Of a stretch of 64,000 nucleotides of DNA, positions 1 to 7,846 are shown in pieces. Position numbers and translations under genes: made by a program. Origin of the DNA: CAJBVG01 sp943371235 (lineage in GTDB: Bacteria > Bacteroidota > Bacteroidia > Sphingobacteriales > Sphingobacteriaceae); the NCBI GenBank assembly GCA_943371235.1, contig CALRTZ010000008.1, forward strand, positions 16,260 to 80,259. Direction: 5' to 3'. Under the pieces are notes generated by a model. That model was not told where the DNA came from. It saw only the letters and a program-made list of their open reading frames with translations, and did not search any database. Position 1 is the stretch's first letter; every line of letters begins with the position of its first letter.

Positions 1-1093
1 TATCTAAATTACCAAACACAATTTCTTGTGTTTTCATTAATAGTTTTACATTTTCAATTACGTCATTCAACTGATCTTTACCTGCCAAAGCTCCCATGCG
101 CACACCTTCCACATTCGGATCGCCAATAGAAGTTTTTGCTAATCGTTTTCCTACTTCAATTTGTACATCTTCTACAAATGCTGATGGTACAATAATTCTA
201 CGAACTGCTGTACATTTTTGTCCGGCTTTTATGGTAATTTCTTTTGTTACTTCTTTCACAAAAAGTTCGAACTCTGGAGTTCCTGGTTTTGCATCGGGTC
301 CTAATACACTTGCATTTAAAGAATCCGCCTCTAAATTAAAAGGAACCGATTCTGAAATAATGCGTGGATGTGCTTTTAATTTCATACCTGTACTAGCAGA
401 ACCCGTAAAGGTTACCACGTCTTGATTGGTTACCGATTCTAAAATTCCATTAGCCGAACCACAAATTAATTGCAAGGCACCTTCTGGTAATATGTTAGAT
501 TTTACGATTTCTTTTACTACTACTTCTGTTAAAAATGAAGTTACGGTTGCAGGTTTTACAATAGCTGGCACACCAGCTAATAAGTTTACTGCAATTTTTT
601 CTAACATCCCCCAAACTGGAAAGTTATATGCGTTAATGTGTATTGCAACCCCTTCTTTTGGTACACAAATATGGTGACCAATAAATGTTCCATTTTTAGA
701 AAGTTTTGCAGCTTCCCCATCCACATAATAGGTTTCATCTGGGAATTGGCGACGTAAACTTGCGTATGCAAATAAATTCCCAATACCACCTTCAATATCT
801 ATCCAACTATCAATTCTAGTTGCACCTGTTGCCCAACTAATTTTGTAAAAATCTTCTTTTTTAGAATTCAGATGCATGGCTAATGCTTTCAACATTCTAC
901 CACGTTCATGAAATGTCATTTTACGCAATGCCGGTCCACCAACTTTACGAGCATAATCTAACATAATGGTAAAATCTAAACCCGAACTGTCTGCTTCGTA
1001 TATAGCTTCGCCAGTAATTGAATTGTATAATGTTGTTGCTTTGCCACTTCCTTCGACCCATTTGCCTGCGGCATAGTTTTGTAATTTTTGCAT
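1..1093 (-). CDS. paaZ: PaaZ, N-terminal part (aldehyde dehydrogenase domain), cut by window edge
   Basis: Bifunctional oxepin-CoA hydrolase / 3-oxo-5,6-dehydrosuberyl-CoA semialdehyde dehydrogenase, which opens and oxidises the ring product of the phenylacetyl-CoA epoxidase. The frame is open from the ATG at 1093 to base 1, about 364 codons, so only the aldehyde dehydrogenase half is visible. Motifs seen: FTGSASTG, the general-base region LEADSLN, and the catalytic cysteine in GQKCTAVRR near residue 293, where the family has it. The C-terminal MaoC-type hydratase domain should lie to the left of the window. It is the last visible gene of the leftward paa group, 18 bp after the YCII gene. Identity is strong; completeness cannot be judged. 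Confidence 0.93.
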   Translation of the reverse strand, partial: MQKLQNYAAGKWVEGSGKATTLYNSITGEAIYEADSSGLDFTIMLDYARKVGGPALRKMTFHERGRMLKALAMHLNSKKEDFYKISWATGATRIDSWIDIEGGIGNLFAYASLRRQFPDETYYVDGEAAKLSKNGTFIGHHICVPKEGVAIHINAYNFPVWGMLEKIAVNLLAGVPAIVKPATVTSFLTEVVVKEIVKSNILPEGALQLICGSANGILESVTNQDVVTFTGSASTGMKLKAHPRIISESVPFNLEADSLNASVLGPDAKPGTPEFELFVKEVTKEITIKAGQKCTAVRRIIVPSAFVEDVQIEVGKRLAKTSIGDPNVEGVRMGALAGKDQLNDVIENVKLLMKTQEIVFGNLD

Positions 1094-1111
1094 ACTAATT
1101 TAAATTGAAAA

Positions 1112-1528
1112 TTATGGTAATGTAATTGTTCCACTTTTTGTATACCATTGATGGTACTCTGCAATTAAACGGCCTGCTTTAATTGCTGGATCTTCTTCTA
1201 ATCTTATTCTAGCATCGTCTGTTTCCGTAGTATTTAATACTAATATACCTCGTATGTCTTGATCATTTTTTAATGGACCTGCCATTATTAAAAAACCTTC
1301 TTCTGCAAGGCGCGCTAAAAACTCTAAATGACCTTTTTGTATTTCTGCAGCTATTTCTTCTGATTGATCTCTTGTTGGACCAGATTTTAAGAAAACCAAA
1401 ATATAGGTTTTCATTTCAGCCTCATTTGAAATTGATGGTTTCTGTGCGGTAACAATTCTCTTGCTTTGGGCGTTTGAATTAAGTGCCAATGCTGCAAATA
1501 AAAAAATTAAAAGGATTATGCGTTTCAT
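1112..1528 (-). CDS. Exported YCII-domain protein, 138 aa
   Basis: A YCII-related dimeric alpha/beta barrel domain (about residues 35-130; conserved-looking HLEFLARLAEEG and AGPLKNDQD stretches) preceded by an apparent signal peptide (MKRIILLIFLFAALALNSNAQ). YCII proteins are small enzymes or ligand-binding proteins that are usually cytoplasmic, so export is unusual. The gene lies between paaY and paaZ with spacings of 1 and 18 bp, so it is probably cotranscribed with the phenylacetate genes. A role in handling a reactive aromatic intermediate is possible but is only inference from position. Confidence 0.75.
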   Translation of the reverse strand: MKRIILLIFLFAALALNSNAQSKRIVTAQKPSISNEAEMKTYILVFLKSGPTRDQSEEIAAEIQKGHLEFLARLAEEGFLIMAGPLKNDQDIRGILVLNTTETDDARIRLEEDPAIKAGRLIAEYHQWYTKSGTITLP

Positions 1529-1529
1529 A

Positions 1530-2120
1530 TTATTTATTTTTTTTCCAAGTTAAATATATATCCTGTTGTTTGGGTCTGTTATTTTCAATTTCACGAAGAG
1601 GTTCGCAAGGCTTTAAACTTTCGTAACAATCTGCAGGCAATTGCTGATATAACGAGGTGCCTTTTGTTTTCCATTCAATCATTTCATCACTCACTTCTTT
1701 AATTATTTTAGCAGGATTACCCACTACAACTTTTCTATTCGGAATGATTGTTTCTGCAGGAACAAAAGTTAATGCTCCCACAATACACTCATCACCAATT
1801 TCAACATCATCCATTAGTACAGCATTCATTCCTATTAAAGAATTTTTACCAATTATAGCTCCGTGTATAATTGCACCGTGACCAATATGTGCCGATTCTT
1901 TTAAATGAACTGTGGTGCCTGGGAACATATGTATGGTACAATTCTCTTGCACATTACATCCATCTTCAATTATGATCTGACCCCAATCTCCACGTATAGC
2001 AGCACCCGGACCGATGTACACATTTTTCCCAATAATTACATTCCCTGTAACTGCTGCTTGAGGGTGCACAAATGCACTTTCATGTATTACTGGTTTATAT
2101 CCGTTAAACTCGTAAATCAT
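1530..2120 (-). CDS. paaY: PaaY-type gamma-carbonic anhydrase-like thioesterase
   Basis: A left-handed beta-helix hexapeptide-repeat protein of 196 aa. The repeats run from about residue 18 to 150 and contain histidines in the IHMF, HIGHG and IHG segments that can bind a metal as in gamma-carbonic anhydrases. In the paa pathway PaaY is a thioesterase that clears dead-end ring-CoA by-products. The start codon overlaps the stop of paaJ in an ATGA arrangement, which indicates translational coupling. The C-terminal extension after the helix (about residues 150-196) matches PaaY rather than generic YrdA-type proteins. Confidence 0.88.
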   Translation of the reverse strand: MIYEFNGYKPVIHESAFVHPQAAVTGNVIIGKNVYIGPGAAIRGDWGQIIIEDGCNVQENCTIHMFPGTTVHLKESAHIGHGAIIHGAIIGKNSLIGMNAVLMDDVEIGDECIVGALTFVPAETIIPNRKVVVGNPAKIIKEVSDEMIEWKTKGTSLYQQLPADCYESLKPCEPLREIENNRPKQQDIYLTWKKNK

Positions 2121-3322
2121 ACTCTTTCAATAATTACAGCATATCCTTGCCCAACCCCAATACACATGGTTACCAATGCGTATTTTTTATTTTGTTCGTG
2201 CAATTCAATTGCTGCCGATAATAATATTCTTGCTCCCGACATTCCCAATGGGTGACCCAATGCAATTGCTCCACCATTCGGATTGATGCGCGCATCGTCG
2301 TCTTTTAATCCCCAAGAGCGAATGCAAGCTAAGCTTTGCGCAGCAAAGGCTTCATTTAATTCTATCACATCCATGTCACTCATTTTTAATCCTGCTTTTG
2401 CTAATGCTTTGTTAGCAGCTTCTACCGGACCAATGCCCATAATTCTGGGAGCTACACCTGCTGCACCCATAGAAACGATGCGTGCTAATGGCTTTAATTT
2501 ATATTTCTGAATTGCTTCTTCGGATGCAAAAAGTAATGCAGCTGCTCCATCATTTAAACCCGATGCATTTCCTGCGGTTACAGTACCTTCTTTTCTGAAA
2601 GCCGGACGAAGTTTCGATAATATTTCTGTAGTAGTAGTTGGCTTTATAAATTCATCATCTGCAAACAACAAAGCATCGCCTTTTTTCTTCGCAATTGATA
2701 TCGCTGTAATTTCTTTTGCAAATCGTCCGCGTTCTCTTGCTGCTGTAGCTTTTTGTTGCGAACGTAAAGCAAATGCATCTTGATCTTCGCGTGAAATTTT
2801 ATGTAAATCGGCTAAATTTTCTGCAGTTTCTCCCATCGCATCCACTCCATACATTTCTTTCATCTTCGGATTTATAAACCTCCATCCAAAACTAGAGTCG
2901 TGCATTTCAACATCTTTGCCAAATGGTGTGCTGGCTTTAGACATCACCCAAGGTCCACGTGTCATGTGTTCTATACCACCTGCAATCATTAATTCAGCAT
3001 CACCTACCATAATGTTACGTGCTGCATCCATTGAAGCAGATAAGCCCGATGCACATAATCTATTGATTGTTACACCAGGTACTTCTTGAGGCAAGCCAGC
3101 AAGTAATGATGCCATACGTGCCACGTTTCTATTATCTTCTCCAGATTGGTTTGCACATCCCATTATCACATCACCTACTTCTTTAAAATCAACTTCAGGA
3201 AACTTCTCCATTAATGATTTTAAAACATGCGCTGCTAAATCATCAGCTCTAACACTCGATAATGTTCCTGTAAAACTTCCTATTGGAGTTCTTAGTCCTC
3301 CAACTAAATATGCATTTTTCAT
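2117..3322 (-). CDS. paaJ: 3-oxoadipyl-CoA / 3-oxo-5,6-dehydrosuberyl-CoA thiolase
   Basis: A thiolase that performs the two thiolytic steps of phenylacetate beta-oxidation, releasing acetyl-CoA and succinyl-CoA. Active-site segments are visible: the nucleophilic cysteine in NRLCASGLSA near residue 90, the histidine in GGAIALGHPLG, and the C-terminal cysteine in TMCIGVGQG. I chose the start at MKNAYLVGG (401 aa, the length of the E. coli protein). An ATG three codons upstream at 3331 would overlap paaI by 7 bp. It is preceded closely by paaI and its stop overlaps the paaY start. Confidence 0.93.
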   Translation of the reverse strand: MKNAYLVGGLRTPIGSFTGTLSSVRADDLAAHVLKSLMEKFPEVDFKEVGDVIMGCANQSGEDNRNVARMASLLAGLPQEVPGVTINRLCASGLSASMDAARNIMVGDAELMIAGGIEHMTRGPWVMSKASTPFGKDVEMHDSSFGWRFINPKMKEMYGVDAMGETAENLADLHKISREDQDAFALRSQQKATAARERGRFAKEITAISIAKKKGDALLFADDEFIKPTTTTEILSKLRPAFRKEGTVTAGNASGLNDGAAALLFASEEAIQKYKLKPLARIVSMGAAGVAPRIMGIGPVEAANKALAKAGLKMSDMDVIELNEAFAAQSLACIRSWGLKDDDARINPNGGAIALGHPLGMSGARILLSAAIELHEQNKKYALVTMCIGVGQGYAVIIERV

Positions 3323-3324
3323 AG

Positions 3325-3729
3325 TTACCATTCTTTATCACTTCTATACACTGTTCCTTTAAACAAGGCTACCACTTTATTGTCTTGGTTTAGTACAGAA
3401 ATATCATAAATACCAATTCTATTTGTTAACGATCTTTCAATTGTTTTGGTGGTTAATACATCTCCTTCTTTGCAAGGTAAAGTATGCGAAATAGATGTTT
3501 CTATCGACATGCTTTTTCTTCCGTAAGCATTGCTAGCAAAGGCCAAGGAGCTATCTGCTAAAGAATATGTAATACCACCATGTAATACATCAAACCCGTT
3601 TAACATTTCTTTACGCACTAACATTTTCAATACAGAAATTCCTGCACCTATTTCAACAATCTCAATTCCCAACCATTTGCTAAAAGCATCGTTGTCGAAC
3701 ATTTTGTGAACAATTTGTGTAGCTCTCAT
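3325..3729 (-). CDS. paaI: Phenylacetyl-CoA thioesterase PaaI (hotdog fold)
   Basis: A hotdog-fold thioesterase of 134 aa that hydrolyses stalled ring-hydroxylated CoA thioesters. The signature NGFDVLHGGITYSLADS (HGG with a downstream Asp) is intact around residues 45-62. The start codon shares an ATGA overlap with the stop of the ORF6N gene at 3726, so the two look translationally coupled even though ORF6N is foreign to this pathway. The N-terminus MRATQIVHKMF is typical for PaaI, so the start is not an artefact of the neighbour. Confidence 0.9.
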   Translation of the reverse strand: MRATQIVHKMFDNDAFSKWLGIEIVEIGAGISVLKMLVRKEMLNGFDVLHGGITYSLADSSLAFASNAYGRKSMSIETSISHTLPCKEGDVLTTKTIERSLTNRIGIYDISVLNQDNKVVALFKGTVYRSDKEW

Positions 3730-4238
3730 TTTTGGTTTTTGGTTAATTTATATCCAATCGGCTCTCGTTCTTTTTCTTCTTTTATAAATTGTTTGAGCAA
3801 TTTAAATACAATTGAAAATTGTTTATCAAACTTACCTTCTAATTCAATAATTTTTTCATTTAACTCCTTAAATGTATCTAAAGCACGTCTGAGTTTCACA
3901 AAAGCCCTCATTATAGAAATATTCACCAAAATAGCTTTTTCAGACTTAAGAACGCTGGATAGCATTGCAATACCTTGCTCTGTAAAGGCAAATGGCCTAT
4001 ATCTGTTGCCACCGTGCAAACTTGAGGTCACAAATTGTGACCTCAAGTTTGTTATTTCATCATTTGTTAATTCAAACATAAAATCTTCTGGAAATCTTGA
4101 TATATTTCTTCTGACTGCCTGCTTTAAAACTTTTGTATTTACTTCAAACAACATAGCAATATCACTGTCTAAAATCACTTTTTCTCCTCTAACCAAGTGA
4201 ATTTTTTCTAAAATATTATTAACTTCTACCTCTCTCAT
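3726..4238 (-). CDS. ORF6N-domain DNA-binding protein inserted in the paa operon
   Basis: The N-terminal two thirds match the ORF6N domain: RGEKVILDSDIAMLF, RRNISRFPEDFMFELT, the GGNRY turn, FAFTEQGIAMLSSVL and ISIMRAFVKLR are hallmark segments. The C-terminus (about residues 118-160) is a charged coiled-coil-like helix. ORF6N proteins are phage and mobile-element associated and have no known part in phenylacetate degradation. The gene sits between paaH (69 bp spacer with a hairpin) and paaI (4-bp overlap). It contains a 35-bp near-perfect palindrome. Product family is confident; function is unknown. Confidence 0.87.
   Translation of the reverse strand: MREVEVNNILEKIHLVRGEKVILDSDIAMLFEVNTKVLKQAVRRNISRFPEDFMFELTNDEITNLRSQFVTSSLHGGNRYRPFAFTEQGIAMLSSVLKSEKAILVNISIMRAFVKLRRALDTFKELNEKIIELEGKFDKQFSIVFKLLKQFIKEEKEREPIGYKLTKNQK
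4017..4051. repeat. 35-bp palindrome inside the ORF6N gene
   Basis: Two perfect 17-bp inverted arms (left arm CAAACTTGAGGTCACAA) surround a single central base at 4034. The palindrome encodes the ORF6N residues NLRSQFVTSSL. As DNA it is a symmetric protein-binding site or cruciform. As mRNA it would fold into a very stable hairpin in the middle of the reading frame. A coding sequence has no obvious need for such symmetry. Confidence 0.9.
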
Positions 4239-4283
4239 TGCTTTTAAAAATTTTTTACAATGAAAGAAATTTTTATCACAAAT

Positions 4284-4308
4284 AAAACTGCATTAATGCA
4301 GCTTTTTT
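4284..4308 (-). terminator. Stem-loop with flanking A/T tracts after paaH
   Basis: The 14-bp palindrome CTGCATTAATGCAG lies at 4288-4301, flanked by an A run on one side and a T run on the other. On the minus strand it follows the paaH stop codon almost directly, so it may act as a partial terminator separating paaABCDGH from ORF6N-paaIJY. The stem is short (5 bp plus A/T extension), so attenuation is more likely than full termination. A very similar element occurs at 46142. Confidence 0.5.
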
Positions 4309-5471
4309 TAATAAAAATGCTTCTTCTCTCTAACCATGTGTTTCAACAATACAGATGGTCTGTATCTATCTTCTTCATAGGTAGAAATCAATCTTTCTAA
4401 TTCCTCTAATATTATTCCTAATCCTATTTCGTCTGCCCATGCCAATAATCCCTTCGGGTAGTTTACCCCTTTGGTCATCGCTAAATCAATATCTTCTTTC
4501 GTTGCAATTCCTAAATATAAAGTATCAACTGCTTCGTTGATTAGCATGGCAATTATTCTATTGAAAATATAAATTCCTAAATCATTATCAATAATCGCTT
4601 CGGTTTTTATTGCACCTTCTCTATAATCGTAAAAACCAATTCCAGATTTTCTTCCAAATCTTTTTGCTTCGTACAATCTTTTCTGACTTAAAGAAGGTTT
4701 AAATCGTGGGTCGTAAAACAACTGCTCCCAAACGGTTTCGGTCACTTTGTAATTTACATCATGCCCAATAAAATCCATCAACTCAAAGGGGCCCATTTTA
4801 AAACCACCAAATTCTTTCATTGCCCAATCAATGGTAGCAATATCGGCTATTCCTTCTTCATAAATTCTTATCGCTTCGCCATAAAAAGAGCGAGCCACTC
4901 TGTTGACAATAAAACCCGGAGTATCTTTACAAACTACAATTGTTTTACCCCAAGACTTTATAAGTTCAATGCTATTTTTAAGTACATTTTCGTTTGTTTG
5001 GATGGCAGGAATAATTTCTACCAGCGGCATGATTTGTGCCGGATTAAAAAAATGAATTCCAACAAAACGTTCAGGTTTGTTACATGCCGAAGCAATTGAG
5101 GTAATGGAAAGTGACGAAGTATTAGTTGCTAAAATGCAATCGTCGCTTACAATACTTTCTAAAGCTGCAAATACATCTTTTTTTATATTGATGTCTTCAA
5201 CAATTGCTTCAATAATTAATTTGCAAGATTTTAATTGATCAATACTCGATTGAAAAAATATATTTGAAAGAACTTGCTCTGATTTTTCTGCAGTACACTT
5301 TCCTTTTTCTACCAATTTCTGAATAGAATTTTTTAAATTGTTTGCAGCAGATTGAGCTGCTACGGGGTTAGCATCGTACACGTGCACTTCATGTCCTGCC
5401 ATCGCAGCCACTTGAGCAATTCCGCTGCCCATTGCGCCCGAGCCTATAATTCCAACTTTAATTAATTCCAT
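4308..5471 (-). CDS. paaH: 3-hydroxyadipyl-CoA dehydrogenase
   Basis: An NAD-dependent 3-hydroxyacyl-CoA dehydrogenase acting late in the phenylacetate pathway. The N-terminal Rossmann fold shows IGSGAMGSGIAQVAAMAG, and the catalytic region is visible as GIHFFNPAQIMPLVEII and DTPGFIVNRV. The C-terminal 3HCDH domain (about 185-285) is followed by a second, shorter one (to 387), as in PaaH rather than in single-domain homologues. It starts 2 bp after the paaG stop, and a hairpin follows its stop. Confidence 0.9.
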   Translation of the reverse strand: MELIKVGIIGSGAMGSGIAQVAAMAGHEVHVYDANPVAAQSAANNLKNSIQKLVEKGKCTAEKSEQVLSNIFFQSSIDQLKSCKLIIEAIVEDINIKKDVFAALESIVSDDCILATNTSSLSITSIASACNKPERFVGIHFFNPAQIMPLVEIIPAIQTNENVLKNSIELIKSWGKTIVVCKDTPGFIVNRVARSFYGEAIRIYEEGIADIATIDWAMKEFGGFKMGPFELMDFIGHDVNYKVTETVWEQLFYDPRFKPSLSQKRLYEAKRFGRKSGIGFYDYREGAIKTEAIIDNDLGIYIFNRIIAMLINEAVDTLYLGIATKEDIDLAMTKGVNYPKGLLAWADEIGLGIILEELERLISTYEEDRYRPSVLLKHMVREKKHFY

Positions 5472-5473
5472 TA

Positions 5474-6250
5474 TTATTTCCCTTTAAATACAGGTTTTCT
5501 TTTTTCTAAGAATGCATTTATTCCTTCTTGGTTATCATATGTACTTGCTGCTTTTGATTGCAGTTCTTCTTCAACTTCTAATTGCTCTTCTAAAGTATTA
5601 AACATCGATTCGTTGAGTGCACGTTTAGTTAATCCAAATCCTTTAGTAGGCATCTCCGATAATTTTGTGGTAATGGCTAATGCTTCAGCCATCAAATTAT
5701 CAGCTTCTATCATTTTATAAATCATACCAAATTGTAGGGCTTGTTCTGCGTTTACTTTATCGGCTAAAAACATCATAGCAGTTGCTCTTTGTAATCCTAC
5801 TAGTCGTGGCAAGAAAAAAGTACCACCACTATCTGGTATTAACCCTATGTTCGAAAACGATTGTATAAACGAAGCTTTATCACTCGCTAATACGATATCG
5901 CAACACAAGGCAATATTTGCACCTGCTCCTGCTGCAACTCCATTTACTGCACAAACAATTGGCTTCTCAATTGTTCTAATCTTTAATACAATCGGGTTAT
6001 AATGTTCTCTTACAATTGTATCAATAGTTGGTGCATCTTCAGCAATGGCTTCCGCCAAATCCTGGCCTGCGCAAAACGCCCTGCCTTCGCCTGTAATTAA
6101 AATAGCTCTTACGCTCTCATCCTTCTCGCATTCATCTAAACTCGCTTGCATCGCCAATGCCATCTCTCTGTTAAAACTATTCAACACATCCGGCCTGTTG
6201 AGGGTGATGATTGCTAGGTGTTCGCGTTTTTCGAATTTTATTGTTTCCAT
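5474..6250 (-). CDS. paaG: Ring 1,2-epoxyphenylacetyl-CoA isomerase (enoyl-CoA hydratase family)
   Basis: A crotonase-fold protein of 258 aa. Seen: the oxyanion-hole segment RAFCAGQDLAE (about residues 58-68), VAAGAGANIALCCDIV, and LIPDSGGTFFLPRLVG, where the Asp replaces the hydratase Glu as in PaaG isomerases. PaaG converts the ring epoxide to the oxepin-CoA. It is followed tightly by paaH. A 46-bp heptad repeat spacer separates it from paaD upstream. It could be called paaB in older nomenclature. Confidence 0.88.
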   Translation of the reverse strand: METIKFEKREHLAIITLNRPDVLNSFNREMALAMQASLDECEKDESVRAILITGEGRAFCAGQDLAEAIAEDAPTIDTIVREHYNPIVLKIRTIEKPIVCAVNGVAAGAGANIALCCDIVLASDKASFIQSFSNIGLIPDSGGTFFLPRLVGLQRATAMMFLADKVNAEQALQFGMIYKMIEADNLMAEALAITTKLSEMPTKGFGLTKRALNESMFNTLEEQLEVEEELQSKAASTYDNQEGINAFLEKRKPVFKGK

Positions 6251-6296
6251 TTTTATGTATTATGTACATTGTACTTAGTTCAACATACAGTGTACT
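6251..6296. repeat. Family C heptad array between paaD and paaG
   Basis: Read on the minus strand from the paaD stop, the spacer is a run of degenerate 7-mers (GTACACT, GTATGTT, GAACTAA, GTACAAT, GTACATA, ATACATA) followed by AAA and the paaG ATG. The outer words are inverted copies, giving a stem of about 10 bp (one G-T wobble) with a 10-base loop. The same word recurs at 37020-37060 and 37512-37577. It fills the whole spacer. Confidence 0.8.
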
Positions 6297-6788
6297 TTAA
6301 ATGCATTTAAAATAATCAAAAGGTTCCAAGCACTCCTTACATTTATACAATGCTTTGCATGCAGTAGAACCAAACTGACTTGTTAAAATTGTATTAGTTG
6401 AACCGCAATGAGGACAATTTACTTCCTCATCATGATCGCCAGTTAGTACATTTAATTTATGTTTTATTTGTTCGTTCGGCGGAGCAATTCCGTATACTCT
6501 CAACTTTTCTTTTGCTTCTTTACTCATCCAATCGGTTGTCCATGCGGGTTGATAAACCGTTTCTATTTGAAAATCTTCAATATTATTTTCATGCATATGA
6601 TTATTTATATCAATGCTAATAGCCGACATTGCAGGGCAACCAGAATATGTTGGGGTAATGGTGATGATTAGTTTAGGCCCTTCAAATCGAAGGGCACGAA
6701 TAATTCCTAGCTCGACAACACTAATCACTGGAATTTCAGGATCAGGAATGCGTTCCAGAATTTTCCAAATATCGTTTATCGATTTCAT
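6297..6788 (-). CDS. paaD: PaaD, phenylacetyl-CoA epoxidase maturation factor
   Basis: An N-terminal DUF59/MIP18 domain (IPDPEIPVISVVELGI) is followed by a C-terminal cysteine-rich module with four paired cysteines (CPHCGS ... CKECLEPF), the PaaD arrangement thought to help metal-centre assembly in PaaA. I chose the ATG at 6788 (MKSINDIW, 163 aa), which leaves 4 bp after paaC. An upstream ATG at 6806 (169 aa) overlapping paaC by 14 bp is possible. It is the fourth gene of paaABCD, and its stop is directly followed by a heptad array. Confidence 0.9.
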   Translation of the reverse strand: MKSINDIWKILERIPDPEIPVISVVELGIIRALRFEGPKLIITITPTYSGCPAMSAISIDINNHMHENNIEDFQIETVYQPAWTTDWMSKEAKEKLRVYGIAPPNEQIKHKLNVLTGDHDEEVNCPHCGSTNTILTSQFGSTACKALYKCKECLEPFDYFKCI

Positions 6789-6792
6789 AAGC

Positions 6793-7551
6793 TTACCATT
6801 GAGCACCTGGGAAGGCGCGATGTAAGTGTTGCATTTCTGCTAATAAAAATCCTAAATGTTCTGTGTGTTGACCTTTACGTGAACCAGTTTGCATGTATAC
6901 CTCTTCTGGTAAACTTAAACCAGCTTCCGCAAATACTTCTTTCACTTTTGCGAACCAATTATTTTTTACGCCCGATAAATCAATTGCAATTTTTTCTTTA
7001 ATTAATAGCTCATCTACATCATCCATTTCAAAAAGTTCAGCTGTAAATCTATATAATTCATTGATTGCATTTTGTGCACGCATTTTACTTTCATCCGTAC
7101 CATCGCCTAAACGTATCATCCATTTAGAAGTGTGTCGTAAATGGTAAGTTATTTCTTTTAAAGCCTTGGCTGCGATAGATGCTAGCGTTTCGTCTGCTGA
7201 ATTTTGCAACTCAGAATAAAAATAAAAATCGAAAACATCTGCGAAGAAATGTTTCGTCATTACAAATGCGAAATCACCATTTGGTTGTTCTGCTAAAAGT
7301 GAATTGTAAAACTCTCTTTCCGAACGCAGAAATGCTAAATCATCAGCTGTTCTATTTTTATTTTCTACTTCAGCAGCATATTGCAATAAATGATTTGCAT
7401 TTCCAATTAAGTCTAATGCAATGTTAGAACATGCAATGTCTTCTTCTAAAAATGGACCTTTGCTGCTTTGTTCAGATAAGCGATGGCCTAATATTAAATG
7501 TTGATCGCCTAAACGAAGTAAGTACTTAAATAATGCTTCTTGTTTTGTCAT
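6793..7551 (-). CDS. paaC: PaaC, structural subunit of phenylacetyl-CoA epoxidase
   Basis: A ferritin-like four-helix-bundle protein of 252 aa that pairs with PaaA but lacks a full di-iron ligand set. Typical PaaC segments are visible: DQHLILGHRLSEQ, EEDIACSNIALDLIGNA and the C-terminal HTEHLGFLLAEMQHLHR. It lies between paaB (2-bp gap) and paaD. Assignment rests on sequence and on the intact paaABCD order. Confidence 0.92.
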   Translation of the reverse strand: MTKQEALFKYLLRLGDQHLILGHRLSEQSSKGPFLEEDIACSNIALDLIGNANHLLQYAAEVENKNRTADDLAFLRSEREFYNSLLAEQPNGDFAFVMTKHFFADVFDFYFYSELQNSADETLASIAAKALKEITYHLRHTSKWMIRLGDGTDESKMRAQNAINELYRFTAELFEMDDVDELLIKEKIAIDLSGVKNNWFAKVKEVFAEAGLSLPEEVYMQTGSRKGQHTEHLGFLLAEMQHLHRAFPGAQW

Positions 7552-7553
7552 GC

Positions 7554-7841
7554 TTACATGTGTGTAATTCCTTCCGGAACGGTATAAAACGTTGGGTGGC
7601 GATAAACTTTATCATTTGATGGTTCGAAAAATGAAGCAATATCTTCAGGAGATGAAGCAACAATTTCAGATGCTGGTACTACCCAGATATTCGTTCCTTC
7701 GCTTCTTCTGCAATACAAATCGCGTGCATTTTGCAATGCCATTTCATTGTCGTGTGCATGAACCGAACCACTATGCTTGTGTGGTTGGCCGGGTTTACTT
7801 TGCACAAATACTTCCCATAGTATTCCTTGTGAATCACTCAT
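7554..7841 (-). CDS. paaB: PaaB, small subunit of phenylacetyl-CoA epoxidase
   Basis: A 95-aa protein with the PaaB core WEVFVQSKPGQPHKHSGSVHA followed by ALQNARDLYCRR, close to the usual family length. It bridges PaaAC heterodimers and takes part in electron transfer from PaaE. It starts 5 bp after paaA and ends 2 bp before paaC, so it is clearly part of the operon. Confidence 0.93.
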   Translation of the reverse strand: MSDSQGILWEVFVQSKPGQPHKHSGSVHAHDNEMALQNARDLYCRRSEGTNIWVVPASEIVASSPEDIASFFEPSNDKVYRHPTFYTVPEGITHM

Positions 7842-7846
7842 AATTA

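Noticed and set aside
3706..4200. 164-aa open frame on the plus strand opposite the ORF6N gene
   Set aside because: It is a full antisense shadow of a recognisable gene, with Ser/Asn/Phe-rich composition typical of reverse-strand translation and no domain.
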